This document shows positions 1 through 9,700 of a DNA stretch of 24,166 nucleotides, piece after piece. The translations under genes were made by a program, and so were the position numbers. The notes under the pieces were generated by a model. The model searched no databases and was not told the DNA's origin. It worked only from the letters and a program-made list of their open reading frames with translations. The stretch is taken from assembly GCF_000485595.1 (NCBI RefSeq), contig NW_014577158.1, positions 372,291 through 396,456 of the forward strand. Direction: 5' to 3'. Origin of the DNA: Priapulus caudatus. Its lineage: Eukaryota; Priapulida; Priapulimorpha; Priapulimorphida; Priapulidae. Within the stretch, counting starts at the first letter, position 1; every line of letters starts with the position of its first letter.

Positions 1-120
1 TCGATGCTTGTTGGGCATCGCAAATCTCGCTTTAGCAGCTGTAAACTACATGTAGCAGCATTAACAATATCTAGGGACTTAGCTTAAAGCGGATTTCTTC
101 CCCATAGATAGCAGGATGTT

Positions 121-720
121 GCTGAGTTAGGGTTAGTGGTTAGTGTTGCCTTTGACTAAACCGAGCACCTACCTCGCATCGCAGTGACTCGAGATACTAT
201 GTCATGGGCATTAGGTTAGGTTTAGACGAGTTGCGAGCCACTACGGCGCCTACCTCCGCATGAGTGGTCGAGATACATGTCATGGCGTTAGGGTTAGGCG
301 TATGGGTTGCGAGCCACTAAACGACGCCGCTACCTCCGCATGAGTGGTTGAGGTACAAGGTCGTGGGTTAGTGGTTGCCTGCACTAACACGACGTCCCTA
401 CCTCCGTTCATGAGTGGCTTGATGGTACGAGTCGTGGAGTTAGCCATTAGGGTTAGGGTTTAGGGGTTGCCAGCCAGCTAAACAAGGGTGCACTACCTTC
501 CATCATGAGTGGCTTGCAGAGTACAAGTCGTGCGGTTAGGGTTAGCGTTAGTGTTGCCGCAGCACTAAACGAGCGCCTACCTCAAGTCATGAACTGCTGA
601 GGCTAATGTTGTGGGTTAGCCATTAGGCGCTAGGGTTAGTGATTGCCAGCCATAAACGAGCTGCCTACCTCCGTCATGACGTGCTTGAGGTAAATCGTCG
701 TGGCGGCTGCCTGCACGACC
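121..720. repeat. ~84-bp satellite with TTAGGG-like motifs, about 7 degenerate copies
   Basis: The block CCTACCTCC plus CATGAGTGG recurs at roughly 169, 249, 330, 397, 491, 576 and 664. Each copy is followed by a GTTAGGGTTAG-type stretch and a GTTGC...CACTAAACGA segment. Spacing varies from 68 to 95 bp because of frequent small indels. The telomere-like part resembles the vertebrate-type TTAGGG repeat but never forms a pure array. Confidence 0.85.
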
Positions 721-1065
721 CAGTGCGACGCTATCGGCTGAGCAGTCCAGAGGTGCATGCTGCGCGCACCCGAGCGCTTCCTAGTCGACAGGCAGCTGAT
801 GTAGGTCGGCAGCAGCCTCCGGCAGGTGGGCAACCGATTTCCCGTTCATTGCACGCCTGCAGGAGCGCGGCGAAACTGCGAGCCACGCCGGCAGAAAACA
901 CTACATTGACAACGCATCGACTATGTCGACGGCGGTTTACGTTACCCGTTCAGTGGTACGTGTAACTTTTAGATTAGAGGCGCTTGCATATAAACACGAG
1001 TGCTTGGCCAAGCATTAGGTTACGCTACACACTCCTATACGTGCGATGAGAACGCATTTCACATA
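721..1065. other. Non-repetitive spacer, nothing identified
   Basis: Mixed-composition sequence after the satellite. Short ORFs here (65 and 108 codons) overlap on opposite strands and show no recognisable protein. No RNA gene or mobile-element hallmark was seen. Confidence 0.4.
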
Positions 1066-1788
1066 TTAGAACACATCTAGAACATCTGAGCATTTGTCTT
1101 TGTTGAGAGCACAAAACTGCATGAAAATGTATGGAGTGCGTGTTCCGTTTTCATCAAAACAGTCAACGAAAAAGGATACTGTATAATGCCGCAATTTAAC
1201 CATTAACAAAAAATTTACCAAAGGGACCTTGTTTTTCAATTTTTCCACATCAAAACTTTTTTGTGTTACTAGTGTATTTAGGCCGTGTTGACTTGCCGTT
1301 CTGCATCGCACCGGACACCATATTCTAGATTCTTGATCTCCCAAGTCGGTGTGGAATAGAGTTTCTTTAATAAGAACACAGAGATATGTGAAGGATAGGT
1401 CCTCTCTAACACAATTCCGCATAGAAGCGTCGAGCGCAGCCGCAGAAACACCTTCCTGCCAAAGAACAACACGCAATAAATTACATGTAGCGGTCTCAGC
1501 ACTTTTCACGACTTCATGAATTTCGTGGCATTTAAACTGCCCATCGCCTATCACGTACCTTACACAGAGATGCCAACACATATTTGAAGCAATCTTGTAG
1601 TTTCTGCGCTTCAAATTGTAGTTCGCATGGGTCACGTAGTGACCCGCAGTGCTAAAGGGTCCGCATGTCCCCAGAAAATTTTTTCGATCACCAGTGAAAT
1701 CGTCAGTTTCGATACAAACTGGTCGTAGTGGTGCAAAAGCGAATAGAGATTCGCTTATAAAATATGGTATAATCATAGTGGTTGGCAT
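1066..1788 (-). CDS. Unrecognised 240-codon ORF, cysteine-rich, hypothetical
   Basis: Single uninterrupted ORF on the minus strand beginning MPTTMIIPYFISESLFAF; an in-frame TAG lies two codons upstream of the ATG. It is not built from repeats and has ordinary amino-acid composition with about a dozen cysteines (for example NMCWHLCVRYV and KCHEIHEV). That makes it the most gene-like ORF outside transportin. I see no convincing signal peptide, membrane helix or known domain motif, no polyadenylation signal shortly after its stop, and no recognisable family. It could be a single-exon gene, one exon of a gene, a decayed mobile-element ORF, or chance. It lies antisense to the transportin gene if 1-6695 is its intron. 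Confidence 0.3.
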   Translation of the reverse strand: MPTTMIIPYFISESLFAFAPLRPVCIETDDFTGDRKNFLGTCGPFSTAGHYVTHANYNLKRRNYKIASNMCWHLCVRYVIGDGQFKCHEIHEVVKSAETATCNLLRVVLWQEGVSAAALDASMRNCVREDLSFTYLCVLIKETLFHTDLGDQESRIWCPVRCRTASQHGLNTLVTQKSFDVEKLKNKVPLVNFLLMVKLRHYTVSFFVDCFDENGTRTPYIFMQFCALNKDKCSDVLDVF

Positions 1789-1984
1789 CTCTGCCTACAA
1801 TGCAACATGGCACATGAGATGTACACAGACTATAACGCAATATATTACTGATACATGCCTGATACTATTTACGTTGATAATACGCACGATGAAACGCTGC
1901 CGACACTGGCCTTACATGTTCCCCTGTTACTTCAAAGCATGCACGCAACGCCACGCACGCCACGCCCACAGTACAAACACTCTA

Positions 1985-2712
1985 CATTTTTCACCACCAC
2001 ACACCGGGTCGCACTCCTGCACCTGCCGCCCCACACACGCGATCGCACTCCTGCACCCCTTGCCCCGCCCACAACAGGATCGCACTCCTGCCCTGTCTCG
2101 CCCCACCACCGGCGTCGCACCTGCACCTGCCCATGCCCCCACACACCGGGTCGCACTCCTGCACCCATGCCCCCGGCCCCACACACCGGGTCGCCACTCC
2201 TGCACCCTGACCCGCCCCCCACACCGGGTCGCACTCCTGCCCTCCTTGCCCCCCCCACACACCGGGGTCGCACTCCTGCATCCCTGCCCCGCCCCCACAC
2301 ACCGCGGTTCGACACTCCTGCACCCTGCCCTGCCCCCACACCACCGGCTGTCGCACTCCTGCACCCTGCCCCGCCCCACACACCGCGTCGCACTCCTAGC
2401 CACCCTGCCCCGCCCCACACCAGCCGGGGCCTCGCTCCGCGCACACTCGTGCACCTCTGCCCCGCCCCCACACACGGGTCGCTGACCCTGCCCCACAAGC
2501 CCGACCTCCTGCACCCTGCCCCGCCCCCACACACGGGTCGCACTTCCTGCACCCTTGCCCCGCCCCACACACCGGGTCGCACTCCTGCCCCTGCCGCCCC
2601 CAACACCGGGTCGCACTCTGCACCCTGCCCGGCCCACACACCGGGCTCGCACTCCTGCCCCCTGCCCGCCCCACAGCACGGTCGGCACTCCTGCACCCTG
2701 CCCCGCCACCCT
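1985..2712. repeat. 37-bp C-rich minisatellite, about 19 copies
   Basis: The unit reads CGCACTCCTGCACCCTGCCC plus CGCCCCACACACCGGGT (37 bp) with many 1-3 base indels. The + strand is extremely C-rich and the minus strand correspondingly G-rich, with GGGGCGGGGCAGGG clusters. Because 37 is not a multiple of three and stops are rare in such sequence, long ORFs appear in several frames on both strands; these are by-products of the repeat. Confidence 0.95.
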
Positions 2713-3120
2713 CACGTAGTTCCAGTCGGAGAGCGACGTCGTTCGTCGTCGATGCGTCGTCGACATGTGTTCGCGTCGTCGTAGCCGTCCTCGTGCTTGC
2801 ATTCGTGGCGTCTTCGAGCGGGAAGCGCGGACCACGCGATGTCTCCTCCCGCCGTCCGAGGATATCTCGTTCCTCCCTCGATGTCTCCCTGCTCGCGGAA
2901 GGGGGAGAAACGGCGCGACGTTAGACGCACGCGCTCACGTCGGCGAGCGAACGATATCGGAGAAATCAGACGGAAACGAGGTGTACGAGCTCATCGAGAA
3001 CGTCACGGCAACAGCGTCGCCAGAAAAACCGGGAAAACAGTGCGTCAGACCGCGTGGCGCGCGTGGTGAGCGATGTCCGAAAATCCGAGACAAGAGCGAG
3101 AGACGGGTGTCACCAGAAAC
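2712..3120. other. CpG-rich patch
   Basis: Dense in CGTCG and CGCG words (for example GTCGTCGATGCGTCGTCGAC near 2745-2765), unlike the AT-rich sequence on either side. It could be a CpG island or promoter-like element, or coding debris. Overlapping ORFs on both strands have basic, low-complexity content that matches no family I know. Confidence 0.3.
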
Positions 3121-3789
3121 GTCGCTGCCAATTTTTATGGCATTTTATTATACCCTAGGTTATATACTAACTAGAATCTAAAGAATTTTCAAACCAGATT
3201 GGCTGGCCCTTTAGACTTAGATTTACGAGACTTGGCTTTGAAGGCGTAATTAAGGCGAGAAAAACAGAAAAGGGGGTCGAGCTGATGAACGTGTTACATC
3301 CGAAATTCAGAGAAGCCATAAGTAACTGGCTCACACACCGGCACGGCCGCAAACCGTACTATATGCCGGCCGAAACAGGAACGCGTGCTAATACCCACAC
3401 GCGAGACGCACCGGAAACAAGCAAATGCTTCCGACGGAGGCATCCGCATCGAAACGAGGCCAAACGCTTCCGAAAACTAAGACAAATACAAGCGAACGCG
3501 GGCCGGCGGCCCCCAACTTTGAGGAGGAGATTTCGCATCTCTGAGTACTTCATGCCTGTGACATAGATCGGTATGAGATCGCGCGATGGTAGGGCGCGAG
3601 CACCTCCTTGCAGATCTGACTGCCTCTTCGGCGGAGCGACAGCCAGAACTCGCACGTTCCAGCCGCACACCGTTCTCGTCCGGCGTCTGCGTCCTTCATT
3701 CAACATGTACTGCCACCGATATTGAGCGACAGCGGAACGTCAAGCAGGGTTGGAGAAGGCAGTGTGTGCTGTTATTATGAGTTAGTTCT
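3121..3789. other. Mixed spacer with an open but unrecognised frame
   Basis: From 3171 to 3566 one + strand frame stays open for about 130 codons (ATG at 3285), giving an Arg/Thr-rich product with no recognisable motif. An opposite-strand ORF overlaps it. Nothing else was identified. Confidence 0.2.
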
Positions 3790-4175
3790 TACTGCACGTT
3801 ACTTGGACACGTCAAGCACGGTGGAAGAAGGAGATGTTGCTGTTATCGAGTAGTCTTACTGCACGTTACTTGGACATGTCAAGCATGGTGGAAGAAGGAG
3901 ATGTTGCTTTGTTATTTACGTTTACTGCTACATGTTATGTGGACACGTCAAGCACGGTGGAAGAAGGAGATGTTGCTGTTATTGAGTAGTACTGCTACAT
4001 GTTATGTGGACACGTCAAGCATAGTGGAAGAAGGAGATGTTGCTTGTTATTTGAGCTGTACTGCTACATGTTTAACGTGGACACGTCAAGCATAGTGGAA
4101 GAAGGAGATGTTGCTGTAGTCTTACTGCGCGCATGAACCACGTCCCGTTATGTGGACACGTCAAACAATCGGGTA
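3790..4175. repeat. ~67-bp minisatellite, six copies
   Basis: The core GGACACGTCAAGCACGGTGG plus AAGAAGGAGATGTTGCTGTT begins at about 3805, 3872, 3941, 4008, 4079 and 4154, giving periods of 67-75 bp. Copies differ by substitutions and short indels. Confidence 0.9.
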
Positions 4176-4179
4176 GAAG

Positions 4180-4622
4180 CTGCTGCTGTTGCTACTACTG
4201 TGGCTACAGCTACTGCTATGCTGCTGCGCTGCTCCCGTGCTGCCTGCCGCTGCTGCTACTGCTGTTAGTTGCTTACTGCTTGCTGCTGCCTTGCCTACTG
4301 CTGTTGTTTGACTTACTGTGCTGCTCGACTGCTACTGCTGCTGTTGTTACTAGCCCTGCCTACTGCCTGCTGTGCTTAACTGCTGCTGCTGCTGCTACTA
4401 GCTGCTGCTTGCCTTACTGCTGCCGCTGCTGCTACTGCTGCTGTTGCTACTGCTGTTGTTGCTTACTGATGCTGCTGTTGCTTACTGCTACCGCTGCTGC
4501 TACTGCTGTTGTTGCTTACTGTCATGTTGCTTGCTTAACTGATTCCTGCTTGTTGCTTACTGCTGCCGCTGCTGCCTACTGCTGTTGTTGGCTTACTGCC
4601 TGCTGTTGCTTACTGCTGCGGA
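4180..4622. repeat. Imperfect CTG/TGC triplet tract, ~440 bp
   Basis: Long run of CTG, TTG, CTA and TGC triplets (for example GCTGCTGCTACTGCTGTTGTT) interrupted by TTACTG blocks. A 197-codon ORF across it encodes only Cys/Leu/Ala-rich low complexity and is not a gene. Confidence 0.9.
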
Positions 4623-4624
4623 AG

Positions 4625-4890
4625 GTTGTTGAAGGTCGTTATCGGCAGTGGCGGTGGAGCGACGGGGGGAGATCGTTGAAGGTCGTTGTCAACCGCGGCT
4701 TCGGAGCGATGGGGAAAGGTCGTTGACGGTCGTAGTTGGCAGCGGTGGCGTCTGTTAGCTGTCTCGTAACGTGGAGGTTGTCTGTGGTCTGAATTGAGTT
4801 GCGATTCAATCACTTGTGGCCACGTGCGTAGAAGTGGAAAGGTGGCGGGGTGGAGCGATGTGGGAAGGTCGTTGAAAGATGTCAAGCGCC
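4625..4890. repeat. Degenerate GGTCGTTGAAGG minisatellite
   Basis: GAAGGTCGTTGAAGGTCGTT, GGCAGTGGCGGTGGAGCGA and GGTCGTTGACGGTCG variants recur roughly every 45-50 bp near 4625, 4677, 4720 and 4866. Copies are diverged. Confidence 0.6.
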
Positions 4891-6695
4891 GTAGTCTGTT
4901 AGCTGCCGTGACCTGTAATCCGTAGCGTGGTACAGTATGTAGAGTATGCTCGTTCGTGGTGTTACGCGTGTCTTAAACGTCTAACAGCGTGGCGCTTAGT
5001 GATGCGCTAAAAAAGTCTGTGTAGCATGCACTTCTAAAGCAGGGTGCGAGTCCGGAGTCAAATACTCCCTGATTTACTGTCGGACTCCCTGATTTGACAT
5101 ATGCAGGAGTCCGTGTGACTCCCTGAAAATTCTGCCACAATAACTAGTTTGTTCCGGAGCACGGCCTCGTGGAATTACCGTATTTTTATGTCCAGAGAAA
5201 ATTTGGCAGACGTGCAACCGCATGAATCTTAAAATTAAGCCCATGCGTTAATGTTAATATCTTTAATTTTGAACCTCTGACTGCGGACTCCCTCATTTTG
5301 CTGCGGACTTCCTCTTTTTGAGGTAGGGTCCTTTGGACTCCCGTGTTCAAAAGTTAATTTCTACTCCTGTAAAGCGGTAATTACGAATATGTAAGAACGT
5401 CGAAACTCCGCGTGTCTAAATGCACAACGACGCAACATTAATTATTCCTGGATTAGTGTGTTCAGCGTGTCGGGACAAAACGCGGAGTACGCCCATGTCT
5501 AGACGGCGTCGTAATCCCCGACGTAATCTGACAAGCGAATTTGTTCGACGTATTGCTCTAAAAAAAAAAACCGTGAAGCGCGCGCGCTCGTAATATAGAT
5601 GTCTAACGATGCGTGCCTAATCCGATGATTGAACTCGGTCGTCGCGTAACTGTCAAAACTAGCAAAGAGGCGTGCGTGGGCAGAGGACTTCTGACGACGC
5701 GCGTGATTCAATGACGTTTAAGCCGGCGCGCGTGATGGTGCGTCGTGGGAGATGCGCGATTCTGATGGCATATTTTTTTCCCCCGCAAGAATGCGATTCG
5801 GTTTTGAGACGCGTTGCGAGAGTGTCGGTGGTGACGGGCACGGGTTTCGAGACGTTAGACGTTCAGACTAGTGTAATGATCTCACGATGGTAACTCTTCA
5901 GAGTCAAAAGGACTTTAAGTAGTGTTACGTTGTAACATTACCCTAACCCCTACCCACTAGGCCACAATTAAAAAAATCTTTGTTTGCCCGCACCCGACCC
6001 GGGCTGAAAAGTTTTGGGTAGGTAGGTCGGCCTTTTTTTTTTGAGGGCGGGGGTCTTTTTACAAATTCAGCGTGGTGTCTACATGCTCGGGTGTGCTTAT
6101 GTGGCGATACCTTTTATGTTGAATGTTTCTTTTGCTTGGTACATATAATGTATTGCTTACAGATTTATATAATGTACAGTGATACAATTTATTAAAAAAA
6201 AGAATTATTATTAATATTAATATTTATATTATTAAAGAAAATTTATTATGGCCATACCCCCTAACCCTTAACAATTTTGTGCGTATTATGGGTCGAGCAG
6301 TGCGAGGTGCGGGGCCTGTCCAAACGTCTATCGACATGCATTTAATATAACGGGTAGGAGTGCAGTCAGCGTGTGATTAGGATAGATAGTTCAGGATGAG
6401 AGTGACCGGATCGGGCGATCTCGGATAGAAGTTCGAAAACCCAGCCAGTCCTGGTATAGCCTATAGTAAAAATCATTTGATTGATTAGTCGGTCCTGCTT
6501 AAAAATCTCTGTCCCAAGGTCTGAGTCCTGGTGGAGGGGATGCGACTGCTATTTCCGGCACTTTTTAAACTTTTAATGGTAAACCTCAAAAAAAAAATGG
6601 TATTGAATAGTAAAACCTTGAAACGTTAAATAGTTTAAGATGTGTGATGGTGTTGGGTGGTTACGTGATGGGTTTTTCGTGGCTTTCTGTTGCAG
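4891..6695. other. Non-coding stretch upstream of the first transportin exon
   Basis: It contains a short cluster of GACTCCCTGATTT repeats (~5050-5130, echoed at ~5280-5340), a CpG-rich stretch around 5500-5850, two CCCTAACCC-type motifs (~5940 and ~6258) flanking AT-rich sequence, and no exon I can match. The last ~40 nt supply the branch/pyrimidine region of the exon a acceptor. Confidence 0.4.
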
Positions 6696-6782
6696 GAGTT
6701 CATTAAGCTGTTGATGCCACCCCTCATCACCAAGTGGAATGTTCTCAAGGATGAGGACAAAGATCTCTTCCCGCTGCTCGAG
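6696..6782 (+). CDS. TNPO1: Transportin exon a (29 codons, phase 0 both ends)
   Basis: The acceptor is a T-rich stretch ending TTGCAG and the donor is GAG followed by GTGAGG. The 29 residues begin [14 protein letters not shown] and end [12 protein letters not shown], the highly conserved HEAT-repeat segment that in human transportin follows 'NKPEY'. It starts in mid-protein, so at least one coding exon must lie upstream. I found no match for the preceding conserved block (AIGTLADSVGHHLNKP in human) anywhere in 1-6695, so the upstream exon is outside the window or lost to assembly error. Confidence 0.95.
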
Positions 6783-9700
6783 GTGAGGCTCGGTCACATA
6801 GTTAGTGTTTGTCGGTAGACAATACTTCCGTTTGTGTGATTAATCAAGCAGTGTTCACAGAATGAAACCTTCAGTTTCTATGAGTGTATAGTTAAGCTGT
6901 GTTCACTGAACAAAACCTTCAGTTTCTATGAGTGTGTTTGAGCAGTTTTGCGGGAATAAAATGTTAGTTCATATAGTGTAATCAAACCATGTTCGCTGAA
7001 CAAACCCTTTATTTTCTATGAGTGTACTGGAGCAGTGTTCGAGAAGAAAACGTTAGTTGAAATAGTGTAATCAAGCAGTGTTCGATGAAAGAAATGTAGT
7101 TTGTATACATGTATGTTGCTGTTCGTATTTAGCTCATTGTACCTTCATCCTTGTATACCCATTGTGTGTTATTATTCAATCTCTATCAGCTGTGCTTTGT
7201 GCAATTTCGTACAGTTATTTTTATAATCTACACCGTACCACCTGATCATGTGTGCATTATCTGGAAACCCGTCTGTCTGTGTGTTTTCGTGCGATGCCGA
7301 GCCGTGATAATGTAAATTAGTAAAGTAAACTAGTACTCTACGTGAAATAATGAAGCAGGAGCTACTGGATTTTGTGTTAGCCTGGCAGTCATGTCTGGCA
7401 GTACACTGTATATGTATGTACAGTATATATATGTATATATATATATTGTATAGTATATACTTACTCGGTCTGTGACGTTGGAGGCTGGCGTGGTAATGGT
7501 GGAAACTTTATTTCCGTGTGTAGAAGTTGGTCGTTTGGTCGGTAGAATTTGTACGTTGACGACATCACTGCATGCTGTGTTTCAGTGTCTGTCGAGCGTG
7601 GCGACGGCGCTACAGTCCGGCTTCCTGCCCTACAGCGAACCCGTCTACAAACGCTGTCTGTCCCTCGTCGAACAGACCCTCAACCAGACCATCGTAAGTT
7701 ACCTCCGACTGTTAGCTACTTCACGGCCGTCAGGCAGTGACCTTATGGGGTGACCACTTTTAGGCATTGACCTTTGGGAGTGACCACTGTTAGGCAGTGA
7801 CCTTTGGGAGTGACCACTGTTAGGCAGTGACCTTGGAGAGTGACCGCTGTTAAGTAGTAACCTTTTGGAGTGACCACTGTTAGGCAGTGACCTTGGAAAG
7901 TGACCACTCTTAGGCAGTGACCTTTGGGAGTGACCACTGTTAGGCAGTGACCTTGGAAAGTGACCACTTTTAGGCAGTGACATTAGACAGTAACCACCGT
8001 TAAGCAGTGACATCCGTACATTCAGTGACCTTAAGTATTGACTGCTGTTAGACAGTTAGCACAATTAAGAAGTAATGCCCGTTACACAGTCACCACCCTC
8101 AGGCAGTGACCTTCTTGCAAGCAGTGACCTTTACATGGGGCAGCGACCTTCATGCTAGCAGCGACCATTACGCGAGAGCGTCGCAGCTGTAGTGTAGAAC
8201 AATGTGTAGTGTGGAGTCCATGTGTTGCGTGCAGCCATTCGCTGCTGGGACCTCGCGAAAATCGTAAGCCCGTTTCACGTTTTTTTTGCCATTGATCTGG
8301 GGCGCGCTGCTGGTTTTTCTTGTCGGTTAGTATAGGGGAGGGACTGTTTCATAGCAGTTTTCACGTTCGCTTGAAAAGTGGCAATTACGTTTCATCGCTC
8401 CGGTGGTATTAGTCGGGTCACGTGTTTCGGATCGTTAAATTGGGATTTTAGAGCGGCCGGGTGGCGGGAGTGATTGCTGCATAGGTTACACGGCTTCCTC
8501 CCTGGAGCGGCGTGGGCGTGCGATGGGGATGAGTGTCGTTGCCATGGAAACACGGAATTCCTGTCCCAGAATTGTTTGCCGTTTTATATATGGCACACGC
8601 ATAGACCGATGTGGTGTGATATATTGCGTATTTGAATTGATGGTTGGGGTTGGAATGAGAGAAGTGTAATAAGCCGTTATCTCGATGAGTCATTAAACTT
8701 CGCATTGATTCTGGGTGGTGTTGTGCCGTCGTCGTCAACTGGTAAAAATTGTGTTAAAGTGACGTCGGTTTGGAATGATGACATTATTTCTGTCTTCATA
8801 GAAGATTTTGCTTCATGCAAGATACAGATTGTATTCGTACTGTCTGACCAAACTCAGATGTTAACACGTTTGGCTCATGCATCTCATTAAATATCTCTGC
8901 TATTGATTTTTGTAGACGCTAATTAACCCGTTTTTTTTGCGGCCAATGTCAGTATAATTTTATCAGTAATAATTGGCTGACGGAGGTGCTTAGAATCAGT
9001 AAATTAATGCATTTTGTGGCATATGCTTAACGTAAAATAATGAATTTGTGAGATAAATCCAAAAGATTTACCAGAACGACAGTTTCGACAGTTAAAATGA
9101 AATTATTTTACGTGATAAATCTCAAAATTGATCATGGTTAAGTTTCATTGCTGCTGAAATGAAATGCATGTCAGTCATCTGTCCTTATGTACCATTATGT
9201 AGATAGAAGAGGGAATGCATGAAATTGTGTCTGTCAATATGTATAATGCGAATAGTTAAATAATACTTACAGCTGTGTTAGCTGTCACCTCTATAGAACG
9301 GATACTGGTCTATAAAGAACGCTTAGTGTTGCCCTTGAGTAGTAGTTATAGAACCACCTCTATAGAAAGACAGGTGTCCATAAGGAAATGTTGATGTACG
9401 TGACAGAGCAATGGCTATGTATGTGACAGAGCAGTGACTATGTACCTGACAGTTCTGTGTCCATGTACGTGACAGAGCAATGTCTATACATGTACATGAC
9501 AGTTCTGTGTCTATGTACGTGACAGTTCTATGTCTATGTACGTGACAGTTCTATGTCCATGTACGTGACAGAGCAATGTCTATGTATGTGACAGTTCTAT
9601 GTCTATGTACGTGACAGAGCAATGTCTATGTACCTGACAGTTCTGTGTCCATGTACGTGACAGAGCAATGTCTATGTACATGACAGTTCTATGTCTATGT

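Noticed and set aside
1649-2835. Long ORFs on both strands (250-309 codons) over the C-rich repeat
   Set aside because: They are translations of a 37-bp minisatellite in several frames, Pro/His-rich one way and Gly/Arg/Cys-rich the other, with no family signature; sequence without stops explains them.
3171-3566. ~130-codon open frame with a TACTAAC-type branch motif upstream
   Set aside because: No recognisable protein content, an overlapping ORF on the other strand, and the branch-like motif lies too close to the AG; chance cannot be excluded.
4133-4726. 197-codon Cys/Leu/Ala-rich ORF
   Set aside because: Low-complexity translation of the CTG triplet tract and the following minisatellite; no conserved motif.
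6420-6455. Possible tRNA-type B box (AGTTCGAAAACCC)
   Set aside because: No matching A box, anticodon arm or acceptor stem could be folded around it.
7699-8013. Minus-strand repetitive ORF with a 10-residue period
   Set aside because: A 30-bp tandem repeat automatically keeps one frame open; it is intronic and has no start context or homology that I recognise.
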